DNA from: Nitrospinota bacterium
GTDB taxonomy: Bacteria > Nitrospinota > Nitrospinia > Nitrospinales > VA-1
DNA: 5,123 nt
Direction of reading: 5' to 3'
Assembly: GCA_022567815.1 (NCBI GenBank)
Contig: JADFGI010000238.1
Location: 1 to 5,123 of the forward strand
In this document: in pieces, positions 1 to 5,123 of the stretch
Layout: each line of letters starts with the position of its first letter
Numbering within the stretch: the stretch's first letter is position 1
Notes under the pieces: generated by a model
Database searches by the model: none
Told to the model about the DNA's origin: nothing
What the model saw: the letters and a program-made list of their open reading frames with translations, nothing else
Position numbers and translations under genes: made by a program

Positions 1-71
1 GTCATCACCGCTGTCGGCTCTATTGGCAGGGGTGTAGTAACCACACCATCGACCACTTCGAAGTCAATCAT
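1..71 (-). CDS. Possible start of an unidentified reading frame, cut by the window edge
   Basis: An ATG on the minus strand at 71-69 lies five bases beyond the mfd stop codon (77-79) and opens a frame that stays open for 23 codons to the window edge. It begins MIDFEVVDGVVTTPLP and continues IEPTAVM. There is no convincing Shine-Dalgarno sequence; translation could at best be coupled to termination of the truncated mfd. I do not recognise the product. Another reading is that this is decayed or frameshifted mfd sequence: intact Mfd proteins have at this point a stretch of the type (E/D)FxVLVxTTIIExGxDIPxAN, and the fragments DFEVV, VVTT and PTA fall in a similar order. Twenty-three codons are too few to choose between a new gene, the foreign side of a rearrangement and a mutated mfd tail. 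Confidence 0.3.
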   Translation of the reverse strand, partial: MIDFEVVDGVVTTPLPIEPTAVM

Positions 72-76
72 CTTTA

Positions 77-2674
77 CTACGTGAATTTTGTCATGATCTT
101 TTCGAGTTGATGCTCGCGTAACTGGCCATGAGCGACGCCGATCCGAACCTGGGGAACTATTTTGAGGAGCAATTCCTTAATGGACAAAATACTGTGGATT
201 TTGTTATGCACGAAAAAGATTTGCCCTCCCCTGTCCAGCTCTCTGAGAATGGCCTCGCGGATAATTTTCTCGTCGAATTTCCGGACGAAAGTTTTCACCG
301 CAAGCCGGTCGCTGGGAGGGGTCTCGATAACGCTCAGGTCCCTCACGCCCATCAGGGAAAAGTGCAAGGTTCGCGGGATGGGGGTGGCGGTCAGGGTGAG
401 AATGTCCACCTCAGCGCGTAGTTTTTTCAGCTTTTCCTTGTGCTTGACGCCAAACCTCTGTTCTTCATCGACGATGATAAGGCCGAGGTCGGCAAACTTG
501 ACGTCTTTGGAAAGCAGACGGTGGGTGCCGATAAGAATATCCACTTCCCCTGTCTTCAATTTGGCGAGGATTTCCTTTTGCTCTTTGGGAGTGCGAAACC
601 GGCTCACCTGCTCGATATTGACGGGATAGTTGCGGAACCGTTCCTGGAAGGTGTTCAGGTGTTGCTGAGCGAGAATAGTGGTGGGAACCAGGACCGCAAC
701 CTGCTTTTTCTCCATGACCACCTTGAAAGCCGCCCGCATCGCCACTTCCGTCTTTCCGTACCCCACATCACCGCAGACCAGGCGGTCCATGGGTTTATTT
801 TGTTCGAGATCCTCTTCAATCTCATCGATGGCTTTTAACTGATCTTCGGTCTCTTCAAACTCAAAAGAATCGGCAAACTCCTCTATCGCGATAGAATTTC
901 CAGAAAATGAGGTTCTTTCGGTTATCTTCCGGGTCGCGTATAGTTTGAGCAGGTCTTCCGCCATTTCCTGAATGGCTTTTTTCGCCCGCGATTTTTGCCG
1001 TCTCCAACTGATGCTTCCCATTTTGCTGAGAGGCGGATTGGCCTCGCCAGCTCCCATGTATTTCTGGATGTATGCCAAGCCATCCATGGGAATGTATAAT
1101 TTTTCGTCATCGGCATAAAGGATTTCCAGGAACTCGCCGCCGCCTACGCCGGTTTGCAACTCCTTTGTCCCCAAATATTGTCCGATCCCGTAATCAACGT
1201 GGACCAAAAAATCATTGGGCCTAAGGTCCTTGAATCCGCGTTGGAAACTTTGGGACTTAGGTTTTCTGCGGTACCGATGTTTGTGCGAGCGGCCAAAAAT
1301 TTCGCTTTCGGCGACAAAGAGTTTGCCCATGCCACGGATTTGAAATCCAGAGCTTATCAAGCCCTTGTCCACTCCCATTTCCAGTCCATATTCTTCCAGC
1401 AATTGATGAACCCTTCTCACCTGCCCCTTTGTCGGGGCGACTATGACGGCCTTCATCCCCTCTTCTTCCCATTTAAGGGCGTACTCCGCCAGCGAATCAA
1501 ATTTGCCTCGCAGAAGTGGAATCGGGTGGATGTCAAATTGGGCCACATTGGGGGAGTCGCCATCCGATAATTTGAGGGAATTCATGGAAAGCGATCTGGC
1601 CGAGGACAAACGGGATTTAACATCCTCCACGGTCAAATAGAAATCCTCGGGGGGTGCCGCGATTTCTCCATTATCAAGAGCGTTCTCGTACTCGGTTTGT
1701 ATGAGCTGTTCGTATTGATCGCATTTGGCGAGGACCACATCAACCTCGTCCACTGCCACCAGGGTTTCCTCTGAAAGATAATCGAACAGATTTTCCTTCT
1801 CCGGATAAAAGAAGGGGGACAGACGCTCGACTCCTGCAAACCCGCCCAAATGTTCTATCCGGTCCACCACTTCCTTGAGTTGAACCCGGTCGAAATCGTT
1901 TTTACTGGCGAAAGCCTGTATATTTTTCACGGCGCGCTCGATCTCTTCCGGGGTCAGCGTGATCTCCCGGACGGGGAGAATTTTTGTTTCCTCGATTTCC
2001 CGGATGGAAACTTGAGAGTTGATATCGAACTCTCTCAAAGACTCCACCTGATCGCCGAAAAATTCAACTCGAATGGGATTCGAGTATGCGGCCTGAAACA
2101 TATCCACAATATCGCCGCGAACGCTGAAATCGCCGCGTCCTTCCACCATGTGAACGCGAGTGTATCCATTGTCCACCAGGCAGGCTTCCAAAAATTCCCG
2201 CTCCAGGGAATCTCCCTTTTTGAGCGGGAAAACCTGCTTTCTGAGGACGGATTTCGGAACCACGCATTGCATGGCAGCCTCGACCGGGACCACCAAAAAT
2301 GGGCATTTTCCGTGCATGAGTTGGTCGAGAATAAACAGCCGCTCACCTGAAACCTCGGTCAACGGCGAAAGATGTTCGTAAGGCAATGTTTCCCAGGTGG
2401 GGAAAAATTGGGGAATGTCGCGGATTTTTTCGTGGCGGAAAAAATATTTCAAATCGCCCAAAAGGGCCTCACCTGTATTTTGGTCGGCAGTGAGCACAAC
2501 TATGGGACGCCGGAGATTTTTTTTCAGTTGCGCCAGGAATAAGGCACGCGAAGCTCCGGAAAATCCTTCCACCGTCATCTGGGCTGAGGGGTCCTTCAAC
2601 CGTGCCGCAACGGACTTTATTTTGTCGGTAAATTCAAGATTTTCAAATTTGGGTATTACTAAGGATTGATTCAT
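77..2674 (-). CDS. mfd: Transcription-repair coupling factor Mfd, truncated in the second helicase lobe
   Basis: Mfd is a cytoplasmic ATP-dependent DNA translocase. It removes RNA polymerase stalled at template-strand lesions and recruits UvrA to start nucleotide excision repair. The UvrB-like N-terminal module is visible (FPTWETLPYE at about 91-100, RGDIVDMF at 186-193, FFGDQVESLREFD at 205-217). As usual in Mfd, its P-loop is degenerate (VEGFSGASR near 35-43). The RNA polymerase-interaction domain follows at about 480-555 (VHVDYGIGQY; ADDEKLYIPMDGL). The helicase part has Walker A GDVGYGKT (635-642), motif Ia VLVPTTILAQQH (661-672), the DEEQ box (736-739), motif III TATPIPRT (762-769) and the start of lobe 2 (FVHNKIHS, then HGQLREHQLEKIM). 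The frame ends at residue 865, whereas E. coli Mfd has 1148, so motifs V and VI and the C-terminal regulatory domain are missing. Several stops follow in the same frame, so this is more than one nonsense change. The ATG at 2674 lacks a clear Shine-Dalgarno sequence, but the next Met (residue 33) has none either. Identity is certain; function as encoded here is unlikely. Confidence 0.93.
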   Translation of the reverse strand: MNQSLVIPKFENLEFTDKIKSVAARLKDPSAQMTVEGFSGASRALFLAQLKKNLRRPIVVLTADQNTGEALLGDLKYFFRHEKIRDIPQFFPTWETLPYEHLSPLTEVSGERLFILDQLMHGKCPFLVVPVEAAMQCVVPKSVLRKQVFPLKKGDSLEREFLEACLVDNGYTRVHMVEGRGDFSVRGDIVDMFQAAYSNPIRVEFFGDQVESLREFDINSQVSIREIEETKILPVREITLTPEEIERAVKNIQAFASKNDFDRVQLKEVVDRIEHLGGFAGVERLSPFFYPEKENLFDYLSEETLVAVDEVDVVLAKCDQYEQLIQTEYENALDNGEIAAPPEDFYLTVEDVKSRLSSARSLSMNSLKLSDGDSPNVAQFDIHPIPLLRGKFDSLAEYALKWEEEGMKAVIVAPTKGQVRRVHQLLEEYGLEMGVDKGLISSGFQIRGMGKLFVAESEIFGRSHKHRYRRKPKSQSFQRGFKDLRPNDFLVHVDYGIGQYLGTKELQTGVGGGEFLEILYADDEKLYIPMDGLAYIQKYMGAGEANPPLSKMGSISWRRQKSRAKKAIQEMAEDLLKLYATRKITERTSFSGNSIAIEEFADSFEFEETEDQLKAIDEIEEDLEQNKPMDRLVCGDVGYGKTEVAMRAAFKVVMEKKQVAVLVPTTILAQQHLNTFQERFRNYPVNIEQVSRFRTPKEQKEILAKLKTGEVDILIGTHRLLSKDVKFADLGLIIVDEEQRFGVKHKEKLKKLRAEVDILTLTATPIPRTLHFSLMGVRDLSVIETPPSDRLAVKTFVRKFDEKIIREAILRELDRGGQIFFVHNKIHSILSIKELLLKIVPQVRIGVAHGQLREHQLEKIMTKFT

Positions 2675-2689
2675 GGATAAACTGGAAAA

Positions 2690-2712
2690 TTGGCCAGCGT
2701 GACGCTGGCCAA
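2690..2712. repeat. Perfect 11-bp palindrome just upstream of mfd
   Basis: The arms TTGGCCAGCGT (2690-2700) and ACGCTGGCCAA (2702-2712) are perfect inverted repeats around one base. As RNA this gives a stem of about 10 bp with a three-base loop. It ends 15 bases before the mfd start codon, so it lies in the mfd leader. The core GGCCAGC-x-TGA-x plus GCTGG resembles the dispersed 27-bp repeat at 2741-2767 and 5095-5121, so it is probably a diverged member of that family. A smaller TAGCT/AGCTA hairpin lies next to it at 2715-2728. Confidence 0.75.
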
Positions 2713-2740
2713 GGTAGCTTTGGAGCTAAAATTAACGTGC

Positions 2741-2767
2741 GCCAGCCTGGGGGCTGGACCAAATACT
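2741..2767 (+). repeat. Dispersed palindromic repeat, family 1, copy A
   Basis: The element reads GCCAGCCTG, two variable bases, GGCTGGA, one variable base, CAAATACT. It matches the copy at 5095-5121 at 24 of 27 positions in the same orientation. CCAGCC (2742-2747) and GGCTGG (2752-2757) form a 6-bp stem with a four-base loop, and the non-palindromic tail CAAATACT is conserved. A hairpin plus a fixed one-sided tail in intergenic DNA is typical of REP-like elements. No REP-associated transposase gene is in the window. Confidence 0.7.
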
Positions 2768-2828
2768 TACGTACAATGGGTTTATGGCTGACTCTTCCAT
2801 TATGCAATAATTTTTATCCAGAGGATTC

Positions 2829-2852
2829 AGGGCCTCGCGTAGCGTCAGGCCC
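2829..2852 (+). repeat. Dispersed hairpin repeat, family 2, copy A
   Basis: GGGCCT (2830-2835) pairs with AGGCCC (2847-2852), with an inner CGC/GCG pairing around a GTA loop and a two-base bulge. The 24-base unit matches 4767-4790, the stem of the terminator behind the propeller gene, at 20 of 24 positions, including several loop positions. No T-run follows on either strand, so this copy is not a canonical intrinsic terminator. It lies downstream of the 123-residue gene and upstream of mfd. Confidence 0.65.
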
Positions 2853-2861
2853 AAGCTTCTC

Positions 2862-2876
2862 CCCCACGTAGTGGGG
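2862..2876. repeat. Short palindrome with GTA loop
   Basis: CCCCAC (2862-2867) and GTGGGG (2871-2876) form a perfect GC-rich 6-bp stem around GTA. It lies nine bases from the family 2 hairpin, whose inner stem also closes on GTA, so the two may be halves of one composite intergenic element. It begins 21 bases beyond the stop codon of the minus-strand gene at 2898-3269 and could stabilise the 3' end of that transcript; this is inference. Confidence 0.5.
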
Positions 2877-2897
2877 TCTTCCTCCGGCGTGGCGGGA

Positions 2898-3269
2898 TCA
2901 GCCCTCTATTTTCCGCGCATTACGGAGCAACAAATGCTCCCACTTGGGCTCTCCCTCCGGTTTGAAATTGACGCAAACAATAAACGAGGGACCCTCATAA
3001 AAATTCAACTTGAAATTGCCGCCGCCAAACCGCTCGAACAAAAAGGCCTCCGGCTGGTCGCGGAACTGCTTGAACTCTTCAAGGGTAAATTTGGCGATCT
3101 CATAAAAATAGATGCCCACACCTTCATTGACTCCCGCCAAAAGAGTGCAGTTCACCTGACTGAGAATCTCCTCGAAACGCTCGTCCAATTCCTCCTGGGT
3201 CGGGTCCCGCTTCAATTTCCGCCGAAGTTTTGGCTTGTAGTAATCTCTGAACGCTTCTTTAACCCACAC
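2898..3269 (-). CDS. Unrecognised 123-residue soluble protein
   Basis: I do not recognise this protein family. The product is charged, with no signal peptide or membrane segment. It begins with a basic stretch (YYKPKLRRKLKRD, about 10-22), then an acidic predicted helix (TQEELDERFEEIL, about 24-36). A mixed part follows, with GVNEGVGIYFYEI, FERFGGGNFKLNFYEG and VNFKPEGEPKWEHLL, which suggests a small alpha/beta fold. Codon choice is smooth and the translation protein-like, unlike the antisense frame. The start is uncertain. The first usual start codon is GTG at 3269, without a Shine-Dalgarno sequence. The frame is open for 38 more codons upstream (to a stop at 3384-3386) without ATG, GTG or TTG, and the residues just before the GTG (ILKVPNYNT) still look like protein. 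A rare ATT or ATA start, or a damaged 5' end, is therefore possible. It is co-directional with mfd, 223 bp upstream of it. Confidence 0.7.
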   Translation of the reverse strand: MWVKEAFRDYYKPKLRRKLKRDPTQEELDERFEEILSQVNCTLLAGVNEGVGIYFYEIAKFTLEEFKQFRDQPEAFLFERFGGGNFKLNFYEGPSFIVCVNFKPEGEPKWEHLLLRNARKIEG

Positions 3270-3469
3270 GGTATTGTAATTAGGGACTTTTAAAATTGTT
3301 ATTTTTTGGAAGTTTTTGGTCTGCGGTCTCCCTTTTTTAGAAATACAGCCGGTCTCAACAGCCCTGCCACTGGGGATCCTCCGCTAAAACTCTGTTTACT
3401 GACCCATCTTTTGTAGCATAGATGAGCTAAGGAAACAATGGGATTGAGATTTCATCAAAACGGCTTTCA

Positions 3470-3498
3470 TTCACAAGAGAATAAAAAAATGTTAGAAT
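3470..3498 (+). promoter_or_regulatory. Sigma70-type promoter candidate for the propeller gene
   Basis: TTCACA (3470-3475) matches the -35 consensus at five of six positions. TAGAAT (3493-3498) matches the -10 consensus at five of six, and the spacer is exactly 17 bases. Transcription would begin near 3505, giving a leader of about 165 bases before the ATG at 3672. The surrounding DNA is AT-rich, so chance matches are possible and promoters closer to the gene are not excluded. Confidence 0.5.
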
Positions 3499-3660
3499 CC
3501 GTGGCAAATCCAAACAAAAATTTTGGTCTCAAGAGGAGTTTTTTTATTAAGGCAAATTTTTAGGAATATTGGCGGTTAAATGGGAATCCCTGATAAAAAG
3601 GAATACTATTTTAATCTCTACAAAATAATAATTGAAAGTCATCTACTATTTATTTTCCCT

Positions 3661-3665
3661 GGAGG
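3661..3665 (+). promoter_or_regulatory. Ribosome binding site of the propeller gene
   Basis: GGAGG lies six bases before the ATG at 3672. This strong, well-spaced Shine-Dalgarno sequence fixes the start codon although it gives an unusually long N-terminal region ahead of the signal peptide core. Confidence 0.85.
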
Positions 3666-3671
3666 CAAAAA

Positions 3672-4703
3672 ATGTACGGAGATAAAATCAAAACTATTAA
3701 TCCCATCGGAAAGAAATTAAATGACCCTTATGGGCAAAAGCGGCAGCCATGGAAAATATTTACGGTTTCCATCTTTACGGTTCTTTTCCTTTCTGGGACG
3801 TTGCCGGTCAGCCAGAGCACCGCGGGTGAAGTATGGGTCGCTAATATGAAGGGCGCCAATGTCCAGATTATTGATACCGGTTCTAATAAGGTCGTCAAGA
3901 CGATTGCTACTGGCGCCGGAGCTCATAATGTCACGTTCAGTCCGGATGGCAAGCTGGCCTTCATAGCCAACTTGGGGACCAACAGCATAACCATCATAGA
4001 CGCTGTGTCGAAAGAGAAGTTGGCCGATGTGGTGACGGATACCAAGGCCCACGATGTGGCAGTATCCCCTGATGGAAAGATCGCCATCTCGTGCAACGTT
4101 GGAGCGGGAAATATCACCTTTATCGACGTTGCTTCGAAAAAAGCCATTCATACCATGTCCACCGGGAAAAAAGCCATCACGGCTGTATTTTCTCCCGACG
4201 GAAGTACGGTGTACGTGGTCAACGCGGGTGATGCAAATATTTCAGTCATTGATGTGAAAACCCGCAAAATCACCAAGACTCTGCCGGGCGCCAAAGGCGC
4301 CATGGCCATCAAACCTACTGAAGACTGGAGCCTGTTCTGGCTGACCGCTCCAGCGGACAATAAATTGTTATTGATGAATCCGCAGACCGGTGCGGTGGAA
4401 GCTTCGATCGATGTGTCGGGTGAACCACATGGCCTGGTAGTCAGCCCAGACGGGAAAACCGCCTATGTCGGGCAACGGGGTCTGGGCCAGATTGCGATGA
4501 TCGACACCGCCAGCCGGAAAATCGTTAAAACCGCGCCCATAGGCAAGCGTCCGGATATGATAGCTATCAGCTCGGATGGGAAAACTATTTACGTGGCGAT
4601 CCGGGATGAAAACAAATTGGCTGTGGTTTCTGCCGCCGATCTGAGCGTCACGGTCAAGATCGACACTGATGGTGAAACACATGGAGTGGCCTATCGAGAT
4701 TGA
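3672..4703 (+). CDS. Exported seven-blade YVTN-family beta-propeller protein
   Basis: The product is a 343-residue secreted or periplasmic beta-propeller of the YVTN/40-residue repeat family. A polar, basic region of about 27 residues precedes a hydrophobic core (IFTVSIFTVLFLSGTLPV, about 29-46). A signal peptidase I site is plausible after STA (49-51); otherwise the core could be an uncleaved anchor. The rest is seven repeats of about 40 residues beginning near 54, 95, 137, 179, 221, 263 and 305. They follow the pattern V(W/Y)VAN-x-NxI-x-IID-x-S-x-K-VVKTI, then GxxPHxVxxSPDGK. Seven repeats make a complete propeller. Repeats 4 and 5 are the least regular (KPTEDWS replaces SPDGK). Members of this family serve as binding scaffolds or sit beside redox and metal-handling proteins, but no partner is encoded here, so the ligand is unknown. 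No CxxCH haem motif is present. Its own promoter candidate, Shine-Dalgarno sequence and terminator suggest a single-gene transcript. Confidence 0.9.
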   Translation: MYGDKIKTINPIGKKLNDPYGQKRQPWKIFTVSIFTVLFLSGTLPVSQSTAGEVWVANMKGANVQIIDTGSNKVVKTIATGAGAHNVTFSPDGKLAFIANLGTNSITIIDAVSKEKLADVVTDTKAHDVAVSPDGKIAISCNVGAGNITFIDVASKKAIHTMSTGKKAITAVFSPDGSTVYVVNAGDANISVIDVKTRKITKTLPGAKGAMAIKPTEDWSLFWLTAPADNKLLLMNPQTGAVEASIDVSGEPHGLVVSPDGKTAYVGQRGLGQIAMIDTASRKIVKTAPIGKRPDMIAISSDGKTIYVAIRDENKLAVVSAADLSVTVKIDTDGETHGVAYRD

Positions 4704-4763
4704 AAAACTGAATAGCTTCTAACCCGGTCGCCAATAAAATCAGCGGCCTGCGAAAAAACATTT

Positions 4764-4800
4764 GAAAGGGCCTGGCGGACAGTCAGGCCCTTTTGTTTTG
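4764..4800 (+). terminator. Intrinsic terminator of the propeller gene (family 2 hairpin, copy B)
   Basis: AAAGGGCCTG (4765-4774) and CAGGCCCTTT (4784-4793) form a perfect 10-bp stem, extendable by a G-U and a C-G pair to leave a five-base loop. The T-rich run TTTTGTTTT follows. It lies about 60 bases after the stop codon. The minus strand also has a T-rich stretch after the hairpin, so it may act in both directions. Its 24-base core (4767-4790) matches the hairpin at 2829-2852 at 20 of 24 positions. Confidence 0.88.
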
Positions 4801-4820
4801 GTTTTTGATTTGATGGTATT

Positions 4821-4857
4821 GAAAGGGGACAAAAAGCTGATCGGAATGTCCACTTTC
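4821..4857. repeat. Inverted repeat with 11-bp arms
   Basis: GAAAGGGGACA (4821-4831) and TGTCCACTTTC (4847-4857) are inverted repeats with one mismatch in 11, separated by 15 bases. No T-run follows, so it is not a canonical terminator. From memory, AAAGGGGACA-type sequences are common at the edges of mobile or REP-like sequences in many bacteria, so a relic of such an element is possible. No transposase is encoded nearby. Confidence 0.55.
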
Positions 4858-5094
4858 TACTATGTTTCAGCTGAGCTTTGATATTATGTAGAATGGCTTT
4901 GACCTACCTGGAACGGCTTCCTCTGCCCCGCGTATCCTCCCCATTCCCGCATGACCTTGGGTCAAGGAACATTCAAACCCGCCATTTGTTACCATTCCCC
5001 ACGAATATGATGACAAAATGTGTCCATTCATGCCAATATGTGCAGATTTTGCAACCCCAATAGGGAAACAGGAATCCGCTATTCGACTGGCACG

Positions 5095-5121
5095 GCCAGC
5101 CTGATGGCTGGAACAAATACT
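5095..5121 (+). repeat. Dispersed palindromic repeat, family 1, copy B
   Basis: This copy matches 2741-2767 at 24 of 27 positions in the same orientation. CCAGCC (5096-5101) and GGCTGG (5106-5111) form the stem around TGAT, and the tail CAAATACT is conserved. It lies two bases from the window edge, so it may be part of a longer element. Confidence 0.7.
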
Positions 5122-5123
5122 AA

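Larger units (their letters stand above)
3270..3671. other. Divergent intergenic region
   Basis: About 400 bases separate the divergent genes. The right half is AT-rich and contains the promoter candidate at 3470-3498 and the leader of the propeller gene. The leader has a weak CCAAA/TTTGG hairpin (3510-3514 with 3522-3526) and a T-run near 3539-3546, but no riboswitch or attenuator that I can recognise. The left part continues the open frame of the 123-residue gene up to about 3383. I found no strong minus-strand promoter, RNA gene or further ORF with a ribosome binding site. Confidence 0.6.
4704..5123. other. Gene-free region after the propeller gene
   Basis: Besides the terminator (4764-4800), this stretch holds an inverted repeat (4821-4857), overlapping small palindromes at 4952-4967 (TGACC/GGTCA and CCTTG/CAAGG, which cannot form together) and a family 1 repeat at the right edge. 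A 61-codon TTG-started frame (4878-5063) and a minus-strand frame of about 50 codons over the same bases lack ribosome binding sites and recognisable content. The region looks like repeat-derived intergenic sequence. Confidence 0.55.

Noticed and set aside
128..2669. Several plus-strand and other-frame open frames across the mfd region, up to about 166 codons
   Set aside because: They lie opposite or out of frame with a clearly conserved mfd coding frame, lack recognisable domains, and are explained as shadows of its codon usage.
2797..2830. CATAAT on the minus strand (2804-2799) considered as a -10 element for mfd
   Set aside because: No acceptable -35 hexamer lies 16-18 bases upstream, so it is not distinguishable from chance in AT-rich DNA.
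2690..2876. Cluster of short palindromes considered as a CRISPR array
   Set aside because: The palindromes differ from each other and are not evenly spaced by unique spacers, and no cas gene is present.
2871..3293. Plus-strand 140-codon frame opposite the 123-residue gene
   Set aside because: The minus-strand translation is more protein-like, with an amphipathic helix and balanced charges. The plus frame has no ribosome binding site and spans the intergenic hairpins at its start.
3340..3430. GC-richer patch in the divergent spacer considered as a tRNA or small RNA
   Set aside because: I could not fit acceptor, anticodon and T-loop arms, and no terminator follows.
3717..4151. Minus-strand 144-codon frame inside the propeller gene
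   Set aside because: It is antisense to a convincing seven-repeat protein with signal peptide and strong ribosome binding site, and shows no domain of its own.
4878..5063. 61-codon plus-strand frame with TTG start
   Set aside because: There is no Shine-Dalgarno sequence, the composition is irregular and rich in Pro, Arg and Ser, and nothing is recognisable. The minus-strand frame over the same bases is no better.

Overview
The window looks like ordinary bacterial chromosome of moderate GC. It holds one conserved housekeeping gene (mfd, transcription-repair coupling factor, minus strand), one small unrecognised minus-strand gene, and one plus-strand gene for an exported YVTN-type beta-propeller protein. 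Spacers between them carry short palindromic repeats. The style of the Mfd sequence and the YVTN protein with a signal peptide suggest a Gram-negative, environmental lineage. Nitrospinota or a delta-proteobacterium-like group is a guess from general resemblance only and cannot be settled here.

Layout from left to right. Positions 1-76 lie just past the mfd stop and hold the beginning of a possible minus-strand reading frame that leaves the window. Positions 77-2674 (minus) encode an 865-residue Mfd. It has the UvrB-like N-terminal module, the RNA polymerase-interaction domain and the first helicase lobe, but it stops inside the second lobe, so motifs V and VI and the C-terminal domain are missing. 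Positions 2675-2897 are a spacer dense in palindromes. Positions 2898-3269 (minus) encode a 123-residue protein I do not recognise. Positions 3270-3671 are the divergent intergenic region, with a good sigma70-type promoter candidate facing right and a long leader. Positions 3672-4703 (plus) encode a seven-blade YVTN propeller with an N-terminal signal sequence, followed by a strong intrinsic terminator. Positions 4704-5123 contain no convincing gene, only the terminator, an inverted repeat and another copy of a palindromic repeat.

The genes show no sign of forming one pathway. The two minus-strand genes are co-directional and may share transcription; the propeller gene looks monocistronic, with its own promoter candidate and terminator. 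I see no undescribed multi-gene system. The points most worth a second look are the truncation of an otherwise intact mfd at the left edge, and two families of dispersed hairpin repeats. One hairpin repeat is nearly identical to the transcription terminator of the propeller gene.
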